In this document: piece after piece, positions 8,077 to 17,197 of the stretch
How positions within the stretch are numbered: position 1 is the first letter of the stretch
Layout of the letters: each line of letters starts with the position of its first letter
Origin: SpSt-398 sp041752235
GTDB lineage: Bacteria > Bacteroidota > Bacteroidia > Chitinophagales > Chitinophagaceae
Assembly (NCBI GenBank): GCA_041752235.1
Contig: JBGSHM010000006.1
Span: forward strand, 124,001 to 188,000
Direction of reading: 5' to 3'
DNA: 64,000 bases
The notes under the pieces: generated by a model
The model's database searches: none
Seen by the model: the letters and a program-made list of their open reading frames with translations, nothing else
Told to the model about the DNA's origin: nothing
Position numbers and translations under genes: made by a program

Positions 8077-9546
8077 ATGTCTACAAATTCCCAAAAACTA
8101 TCTGTACTTGAAAAGGTCGGATACAGTCTTGGCGACCTTGCCGCCAATCTTATTTTCCAAACCTTGATGGCCTTTCTGGCATTCTTTTATACCGATATCT
8201 ATAATATCCCACCTGCGAAAGCAAGTGCGGTTATGCTGGTAGGCGGGATATTTGGTGCCTTCTTCAATATCATTATGGGTGTTATTGCCGACCGGACGAA
8301 TACACGCTGGGGAAAATTTCGTCCCTGGGTATTGTGGACGGCCATCCCATTTGGTGTTATTTCCCTTCTTGCCTTTTCCACACCGGATTTTAATGAGAAT
8401 GGGAAGGTCATCTATGCCTTTGTCACCTATTTTCTGCTGGTAATCGTTTATTCAGCCAATAACCTTCCGTATTCAGCGCTGAGTGGGGTACTCACCGGCG
8501 ATATGAAGGAGAGAAACAGTTTGTCCTCTTACCGGTTTGTTTCGGTAATGATCGCCCAGTTTATCATCCAGGTGCTTTTATTGCCTATCGCCATTTCGGT
8601 GGGACATGGGGACAAAGCCGCCGGATTTGAAAAGGTGATGCTGGTTTTTGCCATTACCGGGGTGATCTGTTTTCTCATAACATTCCTCACTACCCGCGAA
8701 CGGATTGTTCCACCCAAAGAACAAAAGACACCGATTCTTCAGGACCTGAAAGACCTGGCCGCCAACCGCCCCTGGGTTATCATTTTGGTGCTTACGATCC
8801 TGGTGTTTATCACCCTGGCATTAAAGGGCGGCATGAACATTTATTATTTTAAATATTATCTCACCGAACAAAGTCAGTTGGCTTTTCTTGACCAGGTAGG
8901 TTTTAACCGAATCATCAACTGGTTGAGTGGGATATTTGGTGCCGAAGCCTTTGCCGAGTTTAGCAAACCAGGAAGTGCGCCTTATGCCGCGTCCAGTTTT
9001 ACGAGTGCCTTTAGTACCATTGCCATGATCATTGGAATTTTGTTTTCCAAATCATTGGCAGATCGTTTTGGGAAAAGAAATGTGTTTGGTGTTTTCATTA
9101 CGCTCTCCGCGATTTGTTTGATCGTCATTCTCTTCTTTGGTCAAACTGCTGTGATGGCGGTATTCTTAACACAGGTATTGCATGGATTTATTTATGGCAT
9201 CACCATTCCATTGCTGTGGGCTATGATCGCTGATGTAGCCGATTACAGTGAATGGAAGAATAACCGTCGGGCCACTGCCATAATTTTCTCGGCTATGATC
9301 TTTGGCCTCAAGATCGGACTAAGTGTTGGTGGGGCCCTGTCCACCTGGGTGCTTTCAAGGTTTGGATATGTGGCGGATGCGGCGGTGCAAACTCCTTCCG
9401 CCATCAAGGCCATTCAGTTCCTCGTAAGCCTGGTTCCCGGTTTGATCTTTATTGGCGGCGCGCTTCTTTTATTCTGGTACGCCATTGATAAAAAGATGGA
9501 AGTACGGATTGAGGATGAACTCCGGTCTAAACGTTTAAACGCATAA
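8077..9546 (+). CDS. GPH-type sugar:cation symporter (MFS)
   Basis: About 489 residues with roughly 12 hydrophobic segments. The N-terminal LGDLAANLIFQTLMAFLAFFYTD, the loop GVIADRTNTRWGKFRPW and the mid-protein MIADVADYSEWKNNRRAT are hallmarks of the glycoside-pentoside-hexuronide family. It should import a xyloside, xylo-oligosaccharide or glucuronide with a cation. The ATG at 8077 is preferred over an in-frame TTG at 8071, which would add only two residues. It lies 36 bp after the SDR and 10 bp before a cytoplasmic GH43 enzyme, which suggests that the imported substrate is an oligosaccharide hydrolysed inside. Confidence 0.93.
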   Translation: MSTNSQKLSVLEKVGYSLGDLAANLIFQTLMAFLAFFYTDIYNIPPAKASAVMLVGGIFGAFFNIIMGVIADRTNTRWGKFRPWVLWTAIPFGVISLLAFSTPDFNENGKVIYAFVTYFLLVIVYSANNLPYSALSGVLTGDMKERNSLSSYRFVSVMIAQFIIQVLLLPIAISVGHGDKAAGFEKVMLVFAITGVICFLITFLTTRERIVPPKEQKTPILQDLKDLAANRPWVIILVLTILVFITLALKGGMNIYYFKYYLTEQSQLAFLDQVGFNRIINWLSGIFGAEAFAEFSKPGSAPYAASSFTSAFSTIAMIIGILFSKSLADRFGKRNVFGVFITLSAICLIVILFFGQTAVMAVFLTQVLHGFIYGITIPLLWAMIADVADYSEWKNNRRATAIIFSAMIFGLKIGLSVGGALSTWVLSRFGYVADAAVQTPSAIKAIQFLVSLVPGLIFIGGALLLFWYAIDKKMEVRIEDELRSKRLNA

Positions 9547-9556
9547 ATTTTATACT

Positions 9557-10576
9557 ATGCCTGAAGACAGCATTATTCATATCAACTTCAATGAACTTGA
9601 CCAGAAGGCCATTTCTCAACCGCTGGTGACTCATCTTTATACGGCTGATCCTTCTGCCCATGTCTTTAACGGGCGGATCTATTTTTATCCATCCCACGAT
9701 ATTGAGGCGGGTATACCTTTTGATGATCTGGGGAGTCATTTCGCCATGGAGGATTATCATGTATTTTCCCTTCCACAGCCAGGGGCACATGTTACCGATC
9801 ACGGTGTTGCCCTTCATGTTCGGGATGTGCCTTGGGCAGAAAAACAAATGTGGGCTCCGGATTGTGCGGAAAAGGATGGCAAGAATTATCTCTATTTCCC
9901 GGCTAAAAAACCGGATGGAATTTTTCAGATAGGCGTGGCCGTGAGTGACCGGCCGGAAGGGCCATTTATTCCCCAACCAAACCCTATCAAAGGGAGTTAT
10001 TCCATTGATCCTGCCGTGTACAAGGATGATGACGGCAGTTATTACATGTACTTTGGTGGAATCTGGGGAGGACAATTACAATCTTATCGGCAAAACAAGT
10101 ATTCACCTGAAAATCTGGAGCCCGATGCACAAGCGATAGCACTTGGCCCCCGGGTAGCCAAACTTTCATCCAATATGTTGGAGTTGGCAGAGGAAGTGAA
10201 AGAGATATTGATCCTGGATGAAAAGGGCAGGCCCTTGTTGTCAGGTGATAATGAGCGTCGTTTTTTTGAAGCCAGTTGGATGCATAAATACCAGGGCAAA
10301 TATTATTTTTCCTATTCTACCGGAGATACTCATTATCTCTGTTATGCCATTGGCGACAATCCCTATGGCCCCTTTACCTATGCCGGCCGGATACTTGAGC
10401 CGGTTGTAGGATGGACCAGTCATCACTCCATTGTCGAATTTGAAGGAGAGTGGTACCTATTCTATCATGACAGCAGCCTGAGCAAGGGCGTTACACATTT
10501 GCGTAGCGTAAAAATGACCAGGCTTGAATATGATGAAAAAGGAAGGATCAAGACCATTGATCCTTATGGGCGGTAA
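9557..10576 (+). CDS. GH43 glycosidase, cytoplasmic (probable beta-xylosidase)
   Basis: A 339-residue five-bladed propeller enzyme of GH43. The three expected acidic residues are visible: Asp31 in TADPSAHVF (base), Asp151 in SIDPAVYKDDDG (pKa modulator) and Glu238 in FFEASWMHKY (acid). No signal peptide or lipobox is present, so it acts in the cytoplasm, in keeping with the transporter gene just upstream. The short form without an accessory C-terminal domain suits oligosaccharide substrates. Beta-xylosidase is the best guess from context; alpha-L-arabinofuranosidase remains possible. It is the last gene of the plus-strand operon and ends 7 bp from the convergent ytxJ-like gene. Confidence 0.92.
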   Translation: MPEDSIIHINFNELDQKAISQPLVTHLYTADPSAHVFNGRIYFYPSHDIEAGIPFDDLGSHFAMEDYHVFSLPQPGAHVTDHGVALHVRDVPWAEKQMWAPDCAEKDGKNYLYFPAKKPDGIFQIGVAVSDRPEGPFIPQPNPIKGSYSIDPAVYKDDDGSYYMYFGGIWGGQLQSYRQNKYSPENLEPDAQAIALGPRVAKLSSNMLELAEEVKEILILDEKGRPLLSGDNERRFFEASWMHKYQGKYYFSYSTGDTHYLCYAIGDNPYGPFTYAGRILEPVVGWTSHHSIVEFEGEWYLFYHDSSLSKGVTHLRSVKMTRLEYDEKGRIKTIDPYGR

Positions 10577-10583
10577 TAGAAGC

Positions 10584-10925
10584 CTACTTACTTAGTAATG
10601 TTGTTTGTTCGACGATATCCTGCATATCGATCGACAGGTGGCTTTCGTCGTACACAACCTCACCTTTGTGCAACAGAATTACCTGTGGTGATTCGTGATG
10701 GACCTTAAATTGTTCCGCAATTTTATTGGACAAGGACCGGTAGGAGAGCAGGTCGAGATAATGAAAGTCGATCGTTTCCGGAAAAGGTTCGTTTTCCAGC
10801 CGGCGAAAGGCAATGGAACTGATGTTACAGCGGGTGCTGTGTTTATAAATTAGCTGGGGACGATCATACGAGCGCGCAATGATCCCGGACAATTGGGATT
10901 CATCGGTCAATACATTCCATTTCAT
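10584..10925 (-). CDS. ytxJ: YtxJ-like bacillithiol-system redox protein
   Basis: A 113-residue thioredoxin-fold protein of the YtxJ (DUF2847) type. The N-terminal strand is followed by KHSTRCNISSIAF, which carries the single conserved Cys33 in the TRC(N/P)xS context, and the cis-Pro segment HHESPQVILLHKGEVV is present. Members are monothiol proteins proposed to de-bacillithiolate substrates. The bacillithiol synthesis gene bshC lies in the same window, in agreement. It follows a tiny lipoprotein gene by 15 bp on the same strand and may be co-transcribed with it. Confidence 0.85.
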   Translation of the reverse strand: MKWNVLTDESQLSGIIARSYDRPQLIYKHSTRCNISSIAFRRLENEPFPETIDFHYLDLLSYRSLSNKIAEQFKVHHESPQVILLHKGEVVYDESHLSIDMQDIVEQTTLLSK

Positions 10926-10940
10926 GAATCAACAACAGAC

Positions 10941-11069
10941 TTATGCGCGAAAAGGTTTGCTGGAGTTATTGACATTATCAGGGCAGCCTGATTTTTTGGA
11001 AGAATAACAGGAACTGATCAGAACCGTGGCGACCAGAAGGAGGAGGGCGAGGATCGGTGTCTTTTTCAT
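10941..11069 (-). CDS. Small lipoprotein (42 residues)
   Basis: A minus-strand ATG (11067-11069) opens 42 codons to a TAA at 10941. The peptide starts MKKTPILALLLLVATVLISS and then has Cys21, a clean lipobox (L-I-S-S-C) after a basic N-terminus. The mature part is only 22 residues, with a second Cys (KSGCPDN). A perfect TATATTTG -7 box lies 52 nt upstream. It sits 15 bp before ytxJ, likely in one transcript. Small lipoproteins of this form are common in Bacteroidota; the role is unknown. Confidence 0.7.
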   Translation of the reverse strand: MKKTPILALLLLVATVLISSCYSSKKSGCPDNVNNSSKPFRA

Positions 11070-11121
11070 TCTCAATTTGGATTTATTTCAGTTAAAACGG
11101 CCAAAGGCCACAAATAGTATG

Positions 11122-11129
11122 CAAATATA
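11122..11129 (-). promoter_or_regulatory. -7 promoter box TATATTTG for lipoprotein-ytxJ
   Basis: Exact match to TAnnTTTG on the minus strand, 52 nt before the small lipoprotein ATG. Confidence 0.5.
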
Positions 11130-11215
11130 ATGCAATAATTTGTCCGACACAGGTATTCAATCCTCTTCTAAACCCCTACCTTTACCGACCCAATTGAAAA
11201 AACAGTTAAGTTCTG

Positions 11216-11983
11216 ATGTTGCACCTTAAGAAACCATTGGCCTTCATAGACCTGGAAACCACCGGGACGAATCTTGGCACCGACCGTATCATAGAAATTG
11301 CTATTGTTAAACATCTTCCGGATGGTAATCGCAGCCAAAAACGCAGGCTCATTAACCCCGAGATGCCAATTCCTGCTCAATCAACTGAAATTCACGGAAT
11401 TACAGACGAAATGGTAAAAGATGCCCCTACTTTTAAGCAGGTGGCCCAGGAATTGAAGCAGATGCTCGATGGCTGTGATATTGCCGGGTACAATTCCAAC
11501 CGGTTTGATATTCCTTTGCTGGTGGAAGAGTTTATCCGGGTGGAGGTTGACTTTGACATGAAAGGGCGCCGGATGTTGGATGTGCAGCGCATTTTTCACC
11601 TCATGGAACCCAGAACCCTTAGCGCGGCTTATAAATTTTATTGTGAAAAGACCCTCGAGAATGCCCACAGTGCCGAGGCAGATGCCCAGGCTACCGCGGA
11701 AATTCTCGAATCGCAGCTCAAACGCTACCCTACATTGGGTGATTCAGTGGATTCTGTACTGAAGGCCATCGGGGAGGAAGTGATCGTGGATTTTGCCCGT
11801 CGCTTTGGGTTTGAAAACGGGGTAGAGGTCTTTAATTTTGGGAAACATAAGGGCCGGCCGGTTTCCGATGTGCTGCGTGCTGAACCTCAATACTACGATT
11901 GGATGATGCGTGGTGATTTCCCTCGTCATACCAAACAGAAACTCACTGAAATATATACACGCACCCTCCTTAAAAAGAATTAA
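11216..11983 (+). CDS. DnaQ-like 3'-5' exonuclease with C-terminal DUF3820-like segment
   Basis: A 255-residue protein. Its N-terminal two thirds form a DEDD exonuclease domain: Asp12 and Glu14 in AFIDLETTG, IHGITDEMV, YNSNRFDIPLL with the third acidic residue, and HSAEADAQAT with the catalytic His and Asp (DEDDh). The last 50 residues, VFNFGKHKGRPVSDVLRAEP and YYDWMMRGDFP, resemble the short C-terminal segment found on many Bacteroidota exonucleases of this type. It could act in DNA repair or as a proofreading-type nuclease; there is no polymerase gene nearby. It is not the canonical DNA polymerase III epsilon subunit in context. Confidence 0.9.
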   Translation: MLHLKKPLAFIDLETTGTNLGTDRIIEIAIVKHLPDGNRSQKRRLINPEMPIPAQSTEIHGITDEMVKDAPTFKQVAQELKQMLDGCDIAGYNSNRFDIPLLVEEFIRVEVDFDMKGRRMLDVQRIFHLMEPRTLSAAYKFYCEKTLENAHSAEADAQATAEILESQLKRYPTLGDSVDSVLKAIGEEVIVDFARRFGFENGVEVFNFGKHKGRPVSDVLRAEPQYYDWMMRGDFPRHTKQKLTEIYTRTLLKKN

Positions 11984-12052
11984 CAGTCTTAGGGCAAAAA
12001 TCCTTAGGTTTCCATACCAAAAGATGTAAATTCGTTGCCCTTGCCCTCATTC

Positions 12053-12817
12053 TTGGAAAAGTTAGTCATTATACCAACATATAACGAAAAGGATAATATC
12101 AATGCTATCCTTTTGGCCATCTTTTCCCTTCAACAAAATTTTCATGTACTGGTGATCGACGACGGTTCTCCCGACGGAACCGCGGATATTGTACGCCGGC
12201 TACAGTCCAAGTATCCCGGGGTGTTATTCCTGGAAGAACGGAAAGGTAAACTCGGATTAGGAACAGCCTATATCCATGGTTTCAAATGGGCACTTGAAAA
12301 AGGGTATCAATACATTTTTGAAATGGATGCCGACTTTTCCCATAACCCCGGCGATCTTCAACGATTGTATGAAGCGGCGCAAGAAGAGAATGCCGATGTC
12401 GTCGTAGGATCAAGGTATGTGGAAGGGGGTGGATTTGTTGATTGGCCAAGAAACCGGATCCTGTTATCCAAAGGAGCCTCCCTCTATACACGGTTGATTC
12501 TTTGGATACCCGTCAGGGATACCACGGCCGGGTTTGTCTGTTATAGCCGAAAAGTACTCGAGGCCATTAACCTCGATCAGATACATTTTGTGGGGTATGC
12601 CTTCCAGATCGAAATGAAATTCGTAGCCTGGAAACTCGGGTTTACCATTACCGAAGTCCCCATCATCTTCCGCGACCGTACCGTAGGTACTTCTAAAATG
12701 AACAAAGGCATTGTTAAAGAAGGAATTCTCGGTGTATTAAAACTCAGATGGTATAGCCTGTTCACGAATTATAGGAAAAGAGTGAAGGTGGCGGGAATGT
12801 CGATGCGTGAGACGTGA
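12053..12817 (+). CDS. GT2 glycosyltransferase, polyprenol-phosphate mannosyltransferase-like
   Basis: About 254 residues in the GT2 fold: LVIIPTYNEKDNI, the nucleotide-binding VIDDGSPDGT, the metal-binding FEMDADFSHNP and GSRYVEGGG, RDTTAGFVCYSR and PIIFRDRTVGTSKM. This order is that of dolichyl/polyprenyl-phosphate mannose or glucose synthases without a C-terminal membrane domain. It likely charges a polyprenyl phosphate at the membrane for envelope glycosylation. No ATG is available; TTG codons at 12035, 12041 and 12053 are possible. The last is preferred because it begins LEKLVIIPTYNE as homologues do and because a TAAATTCG box lies at 12027-12034. The C-terminal GMSMRET is encoded by a heptamer repeat. 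Confidence 0.87.
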   Translation: MEKLVIIPTYNEKDNINAILLAIFSLQQNFHVLVIDDGSPDGTADIVRRLQSKYPGVLFLEERKGKLGLGTAYIHGFKWALEKGYQYIFEMDADFSHNPGDLQRLYEAAQEENADVVVGSRYVEGGGFVDWPRNRILLSKGASLYTRLILWIPVRDTTAGFVCYSRKVLEAINLDQIHFVGYAFQIEMKFVAWKLGFTITEVPIIFRDRTVGTSKMNKGIVKEGILGVLKLRWYSLFTNYRKRVKVAGMSMRET

Positions 12818-12846
12818 GACGTGAGACGTGAGACGTGAGACGTGAG
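12807..12846. repeat. Tandem heptamer GTGAGAC, about 5.7 copies
   Basis: Five perfect GTGAGAC units (12807-12841) and a partial GTGAG run across the 3' end of the GT2 gene and supply its stop codon. After an AT-rich stretch, the roughly complementary ACTCACGACTGATG occurs twice (about 12890-12920), so the gap forms a loose inverted structure. Confidence 0.85.
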
Positions 12847-12927
12847 TGAATTTTCATGTATAAAAATAATCAATATTTTAAATATTTTCTAACTCACGAC
12901 TGATGACTCACGACTGATGCATCCCCC

Positions 12928-13806
12928 ATGCGCAAAGCCTTTCTCTACCTGCACATTTCAGTATTTCTCGCCGGTTTTACGGGGATCATAGGAAAATACA
13001 TTACACTGAATGAGGCCATGCTGGTCTGGTATCGGCTACTCATCAGTGCGGCGACCATGTGGATACTGTTTTCTTTACGCGGAAGGATCAAAAAGATACC
13101 GGTACGGGATATTGCCGGACTGTTTGGTATCGGGCTATTGGCAGCCTTACACTGGGTGAGTTTTTTTGGCTCCATCAAATACGCCAATGTTTCCGTAGCG
13201 CTGGTTTGTTTTTCTTCTGTGGGCTTTTTTACCGCTATTCTCGAACCTGTTCTCTATCGTAAAAGAATCAATCCGTTTGATCTCTTTCTTGGATTATTGG
13301 TGATGCTGGGTATTTTCATCATTTTTCATTTTGATACCCGGTATGCTACAGGGATCATTCTGGGTGTGATCTCGGCCTTATTATTGGCTTTTGTCATGAT
13401 CTTTATCCGGCAATTCGCGGCACGCATCAATACCGAAACCTTGCTCACCTGGCAACTGAGTGGTGGGTTCCTTTCCCTTTCGGCGCTGCTTCCCCTTTAC
13501 CTTTATTTTTTTCCAACCACCCAATTCCTGCCAACCACCAATGACTGGATCTGGCTGCTGATCCTTTCATGGTTCTGTTCGGTGATCGCCTTTCAACTTA
13601 CCACTGCGGCCCTTCGAAAACTTTCCGCATTTACCGTCAATCTCTCCTTTAACCTCGAACCGGTTTATGGTATTCTGCTTGCTTTTATCCTCTTTCGTGA
13701 GAACAAGGATCTGAACCAGGGATTCTTTATTGGCCTTTTTCTGATCATACTTTCCGTGGTGCTCCAAATGGCCCGAATTTTACGGAATAAGCCCCAGGGA
13801 ACATAG
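12928..13806 (+). CDS. EamA/DMT-family transporter
   Basis: A 292-residue integral membrane protein with about ten hydrophobic helices in two halves, the 2x5 arrangement of EamA transporters. The first half has FLAGFTGIIGKYITLNEAMLVWYRLLIS and LAALHWVSFFGSIKYANVS read in segments; the second ends with AFTVNLSFNLEPVYGILLAF, typical of the family. It probably exports a metabolite; the substrate cannot be told. A repeat-rich gap of 110 bp separates it from the GT2 gene. Confidence 0.88.
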   Translation: MRKAFLYLHISVFLAGFTGIIGKYITLNEAMLVWYRLLISAATMWILFSLRGRIKKIPVRDIAGLFGIGLLAALHWVSFFGSIKYANVSVALVCFSSVGFFTAILEPVLYRKRINPFDLFLGLLVMLGIFIIFHFDTRYATGIILGVISALLLAFVMIFIRQFAARINTETLLTWQLSGGFLSLSALLPLYLYFFPTTQFLPTTNDWIWLLILSWFCSVIAFQLTTAALRKLSAFTVNLSFNLEPVYGILLAFILFRENKDLNQGFFIGLFLIILSVVLQMARILRNKPQGT

Positions 13807-13853
13807 GGCGGAATACCGAAACATCCTATCTTTAAACGACCTAACTAATTGAT

Positions 13854-16610
13854 ATGAAGAAAGCCCTTTTTTCCCTCTTTTTCGTGTTACCCCTTATTTC
13901 CCTTTTTGCACAAAAAAAACCCCTCGACCATACCGTGTATGACGGTTGGCAGAGTATAGGGGAGCGACAGATCAGTCCCAATGGCAAATGGGTGGTCTAT
14001 ACCATCGATGTGCAGGATGGAGACAATGAATTAGTGGTTCAATCCTCCGATGCCCGGAATAAGCTTGTCATTCCACGAGGCTACAACGCCACCATGACCA
14101 GCGATAGCCGGTATGTGATCTTTAAGATCAAGCCCTTATTCAAAGACACCCGTGAAGCAAGGATCAAAAAGAAAAAACCCGAGGAATTTCCAAAGGATTC
14201 ATTGGGTGTTGTGGTACTTGGAAATGATAGTTTGTGGAAGAAACCAATGGTGGCCGGATTCAAAGTGCCGGAAGTATTTACCGGCTGGGTAGCATACGCC
14301 CTTGAAAAGGAAAAAGGCAATGAGAAGGATGGTGCAGAACTGATACTGTTTCATCTGGCCAAAAATGAAACCCGTCGGTTTAGCCAGGTGGCGGAATATT
14401 TATTTGATAAAAATGGCGACCGGTTATTGGTATATCAAACAAAAAAGGCAAAGGATTCACTTGGGCAACCAATGGTACTCTATCACGATGTTTTTGCCAA
14501 TCAAACTGATACCTTAAGCCGGGGAGGATCTGCATTTAAGAATTTTGTGGTTTCCGAGAACGGCAAACAGGTAGCCTATGTGGCGCAACGAGACAGTTCT
14601 GACAAAGCCCTGCAACAGTTTTATGGACTATGGTTTTATCGGGAAGGAATGGATAGCGCCCAATTAGTGGTGAACAGAAAGTCCACCGGCATGAAACTGG
14701 GAATGACCGTGAGCGAATATGGTACCTTGAGTTTCAGCAAGAATAACAGCCGCCTGTTTTTTGGGTCTGCAGCCATATTACCACCCCGGGATACCACTAT
14801 ACCTGATATTGATAAAGTGAGTCTTGATATCTGGCACTATAAAGAGGATTACCTGCAAACCGTACAACAGGTGCGCGCCAACCGTGATATGCGGGAAAGT
14901 TTTCTGGCGGTCTATGATATCGAAACAGGCTGGGTGAAACAACTGGCTTCCCGGGAACTTCCCACTGTGGTGATCACGAATGAAGGGGATGGGGATCAAT
15001 TTGTGGGTATAACGGATTTTGGAAACAGGGTGGAAAGTCAATGGACAGGAAACACCCGAAAAGACGTCTACTTGATTGATGTCAATACCGGGAAGGCCAG
15101 GCTGATCAAAGAAAACCTGGATGGGGTGATCAACGCGAATTATATATCCCCATCCGGAAAATATGTGGCCTGGTATGATTATAAAACCAAGGCTTACTTC
15201 GTACATGATGGCAATACAGCCAGGAATCTTTCTGCGACCATAAAGGTTAAATTATACGACGAAGGTCATGACAGTCCCAGCGAACCATCTCCCTACGGCG
15301 GAATGGGATGGCAGTCGGGTGATTCAGCCTTATATGTGTATGATCGTTTTGAGGTTTGGAAATTGGATATATCTGGTAAATCGACACCAGTAAGGGTATT
15401 TGCCGCCCAGGATCCACGTAAGAAAAATATCGTTATCCGTCGTGTTGTTACCGATCGTGAGGAGAAATACATCAGGCCCGAAGCGATGCAGGTTTTCTCC
15501 CTGTTTAGTGAGGAGAACAAATCCTTCCGTATCTGGCATTCTACATTGGACAAGCCCGAGGCTTTGCCAGGCGTGAATACGGGATATGATTATGGTAATC
15601 CGATCAAAGCAAAGGAGGCCGAGACCTTTTTATTTACCCGGGAGAATTTTCGCGAGTCCCCCGATTTGTTTACACAGGTATCCGGTGCAGCAGAAACAAG
15701 GCTTTCTTCCATCAATCCGCAGCAGTCGGACTATTGGTGGGGTACGGCCGAACTGATTTCCTGGAAGGCTTATAATGGAAAACAGGCGACCGGGATCATC
15801 TATAAGCCTGAGGATTTTGATCCCAAAAAGAAGTATCCGATGATCTGTTACTTCTATGAGGAGATGAGCAATACACTGCACACCTATTATGCACCGGCAC
15901 CTATTCGAAGTGCAATCAATATTCCTTTTTATACCAGTCGTGGCTATGTCATTTTTATTCCGGACATCAAATACAAGATCGGGTACCCCGGACAAGGGGC
16001 CTATGACTATCTGGTCAGTGGAGCCCGGGCGGTAGTAAGAAAGGGGTATGTGGACAGTACCCGCATGGCCATTCAGGGGCATAGCTGGGGTGGATATCAG
16101 GTGGCGCATCTCATTACCCGAACCAATCTGTTTAAGGCTGCCTGGTCGGGGGCGCCTGTGGTAAATATGACCAGTGCCTATGGCGGCATCCGCTGGGAAT
16201 CAGGACTTAACCGTCAGTTTCAGTATGAAAAAACCCAAAGCCGGATCGGTGCAACCCTTTGGGAGAAAAAACAGCTCTATCTCGAGAATTCGCCGCTTTT
16301 CTATATGGACCGGGTGAAAACGCCGGTGGTGATCATGCACAATGATGCCGATGGGGCCGTGCCCTGGTACCAGGGAATTGAAATGTTCACCGCCTTGCGC
16401 AGGCTTGGTAAACAGGTGTGGATGTTGAATTACAATGGAGAAGGGCATGGTCTGACCGTGAGAAAGGACAGGCTGGATTACCAGATCCGTATGCAGCAAT
16501 TCTTTGATTGGATGCTGAAAGGGGACAAGCCCACCCGGTGGATCGTCGAGGGGGTACCCTACCTGGAAAAAGGCAAGGATTGGGGGCTGGAATTGGTTAA
16601 TGAAAAATAA
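13854..16610 (+). CDS. S9-family prolyl oligopeptidase-like peptidase, exported
   Basis: A 918-residue protein with a signal peptide (KKALFSLFFVLPLISLFAQ), a long N-terminal beta-propeller region and a C-terminal alpha/beta-hydrolase domain. The triad is visible: Ser744 in QGHSWGGYQ, Asp833 in HNDADGAVP and His865 in GEGHGL. The architecture fits S9 peptidases (dipeptidyl or acylaminoacyl types) acting on peptides in the periplasm. It is longer than the usual 650-750 residues owing to the propeller. A TATCTTTA box at 13827-13834 lies 19 bp upstream of the ATG. Confidence 0.92.
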   Translation: MKKALFSLFFVLPLISLFAQKKPLDHTVYDGWQSIGERQISPNGKWVVYTIDVQDGDNELVVQSSDARNKLVIPRGYNATMTSDSRYVIFKIKPLFKDTREARIKKKKPEEFPKDSLGVVVLGNDSLWKKPMVAGFKVPEVFTGWVAYALEKEKGNEKDGAELILFHLAKNETRRFSQVAEYLFDKNGDRLLVYQTKKAKDSLGQPMVLYHDVFANQTDTLSRGGSAFKNFVVSENGKQVAYVAQRDSSDKALQQFYGLWFYREGMDSAQLVVNRKSTGMKLGMTVSEYGTLSFSKNNSRLFFGSAAILPPRDTTIPDIDKVSLDIWHYKEDYLQTVQQVRANRDMRESFLAVYDIETGWVKQLASRELPTVVITNEGDGDQFVGITDFGNRVESQWTGNTRKDVYLIDVNTGKARLIKENLDGVINANYISPSGKYVAWYDYKTKAYFVHDGNTARNLSATIKVKLYDEGHDSPSEPSPYGGMGWQSGDSALYVYDRFEVWKLDISGKSTPVRVFAAQDPRKKNIVIRRVVTDREEKYIRPEAMQVFSLFSEENKSFRIWHSTLDKPEALPGVNTGYDYGNPIKAKEAETFLFTRENFRESPDLFTQVSGAAETRLSSINPQQSDYWWGTAELISWKAYNGKQATGIIYKPEDFDPKKKYPMICYFYEEMSNTLHTYYAPAPIRSAINIPFYTSRGYVIFIPDIKYKIGYPGQGAYDYLVSGARAVVRKGYVDSTRMAIQGHSWGGYQVAHLITRTNLFKAAWSGAPVVNMTSAYGGIRWESGLNRQFQYEKTQSRIGATLWEKKQLYLENSPLFYMDRVKTPVVIMHNDADGAVPWYQGIEMFTALRRLGKQVWMLNYNGEGHGLTVRKDRLDYQIRMQQFFDWMLKGDKPTRWIVEGVPYLEKGKDWGLELVNEK

Positions 16611-16678
16611 TTATACGAACGGACTATAAATTCCGGGTTACACCTGTTTTCTTTGCACTATTAAATTTAAAAACGAAC

Positions 16679-17194
16679 ATGAGAAAAATCCTTTTTTCGC
16701 TGGCCTTCCTCGCCATGTCTATGCTGTCCTATTCCCAGGCACCATGGATCAAACTCACTTTTAATGAGCGGGTAAGCTTTCAGGTACCTGATTCTTTGAT
16801 GAAGATCGACATGGAACAAGTAGAGGTCTATACCTTGATTTCCGATGATTCTGCCAGCTATACAGTGACCATTATTGATTTTGTGAATTTCGGACTGGAT
16901 TCTGCGATGATCCAATCCATGGCCGATACAGATGCTTTTGAAGAGCAATTCAAGACCGGGTTTATGGGCCAAATGGAAGGTTCAGAAATGGTCTCTTCCA
17001 GCCGGGGTAAACTTCAAACCTTTACTACCTATCTCTTTGACCTCAACTATAAAAGTGAAGGGACAGGAGAAATGGAAAAGATGTATGTATACTCGGTTTT
17101 TGTCGGTTCTAAAGTGTATAGTTTCACCTATTCAGCGCTGAACCCCTCGAATACCACGAAGGAAAAGTTTTTTCAGTCTGTGAAAGTGGATTAA
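16679..17194 (+). CDS. Exported protein of unknown function (171 residues)
   Basis: The N-terminus (RKILFSLAFLAMSMLSYSQA) is a signal peptide with a probable cleavage after SYSQA, giving a mature protein of about 150 residues. It contains FNERVSFQVPDSLMK and DLNYKSEGTGEMEKMYVYSVF, an alternating strand-like pattern without recognisable catalytic motifs. It precedes the histidine-phosphatase lipoprotein by 3 bp and is probably in one transcript with it. Family not recognised. Confidence 0.75.
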   Translation: MRKILFSLAFLAMSMLSYSQAPWIKLTFNERVSFQVPDSLMKIDMEQVEVYTLISDDSASYTVTIIDFVNFGLDSAMIQSMADTDAFEEQFKTGFMGQMEGSEMVSSSRGKLQTFTTYLFDLNYKSEGTGEMEKMYVYSVFVGSKVYSFTYSALNPSNTTKEKFFQSVKVD

Positions 17195-17197
17195 AAT

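Noticed and set aside
12807..12846. CRISPR-like tandem repeats
   Set aside because: Units are 7 bp with no spacers and no cas genes are near; a simple tandem array.
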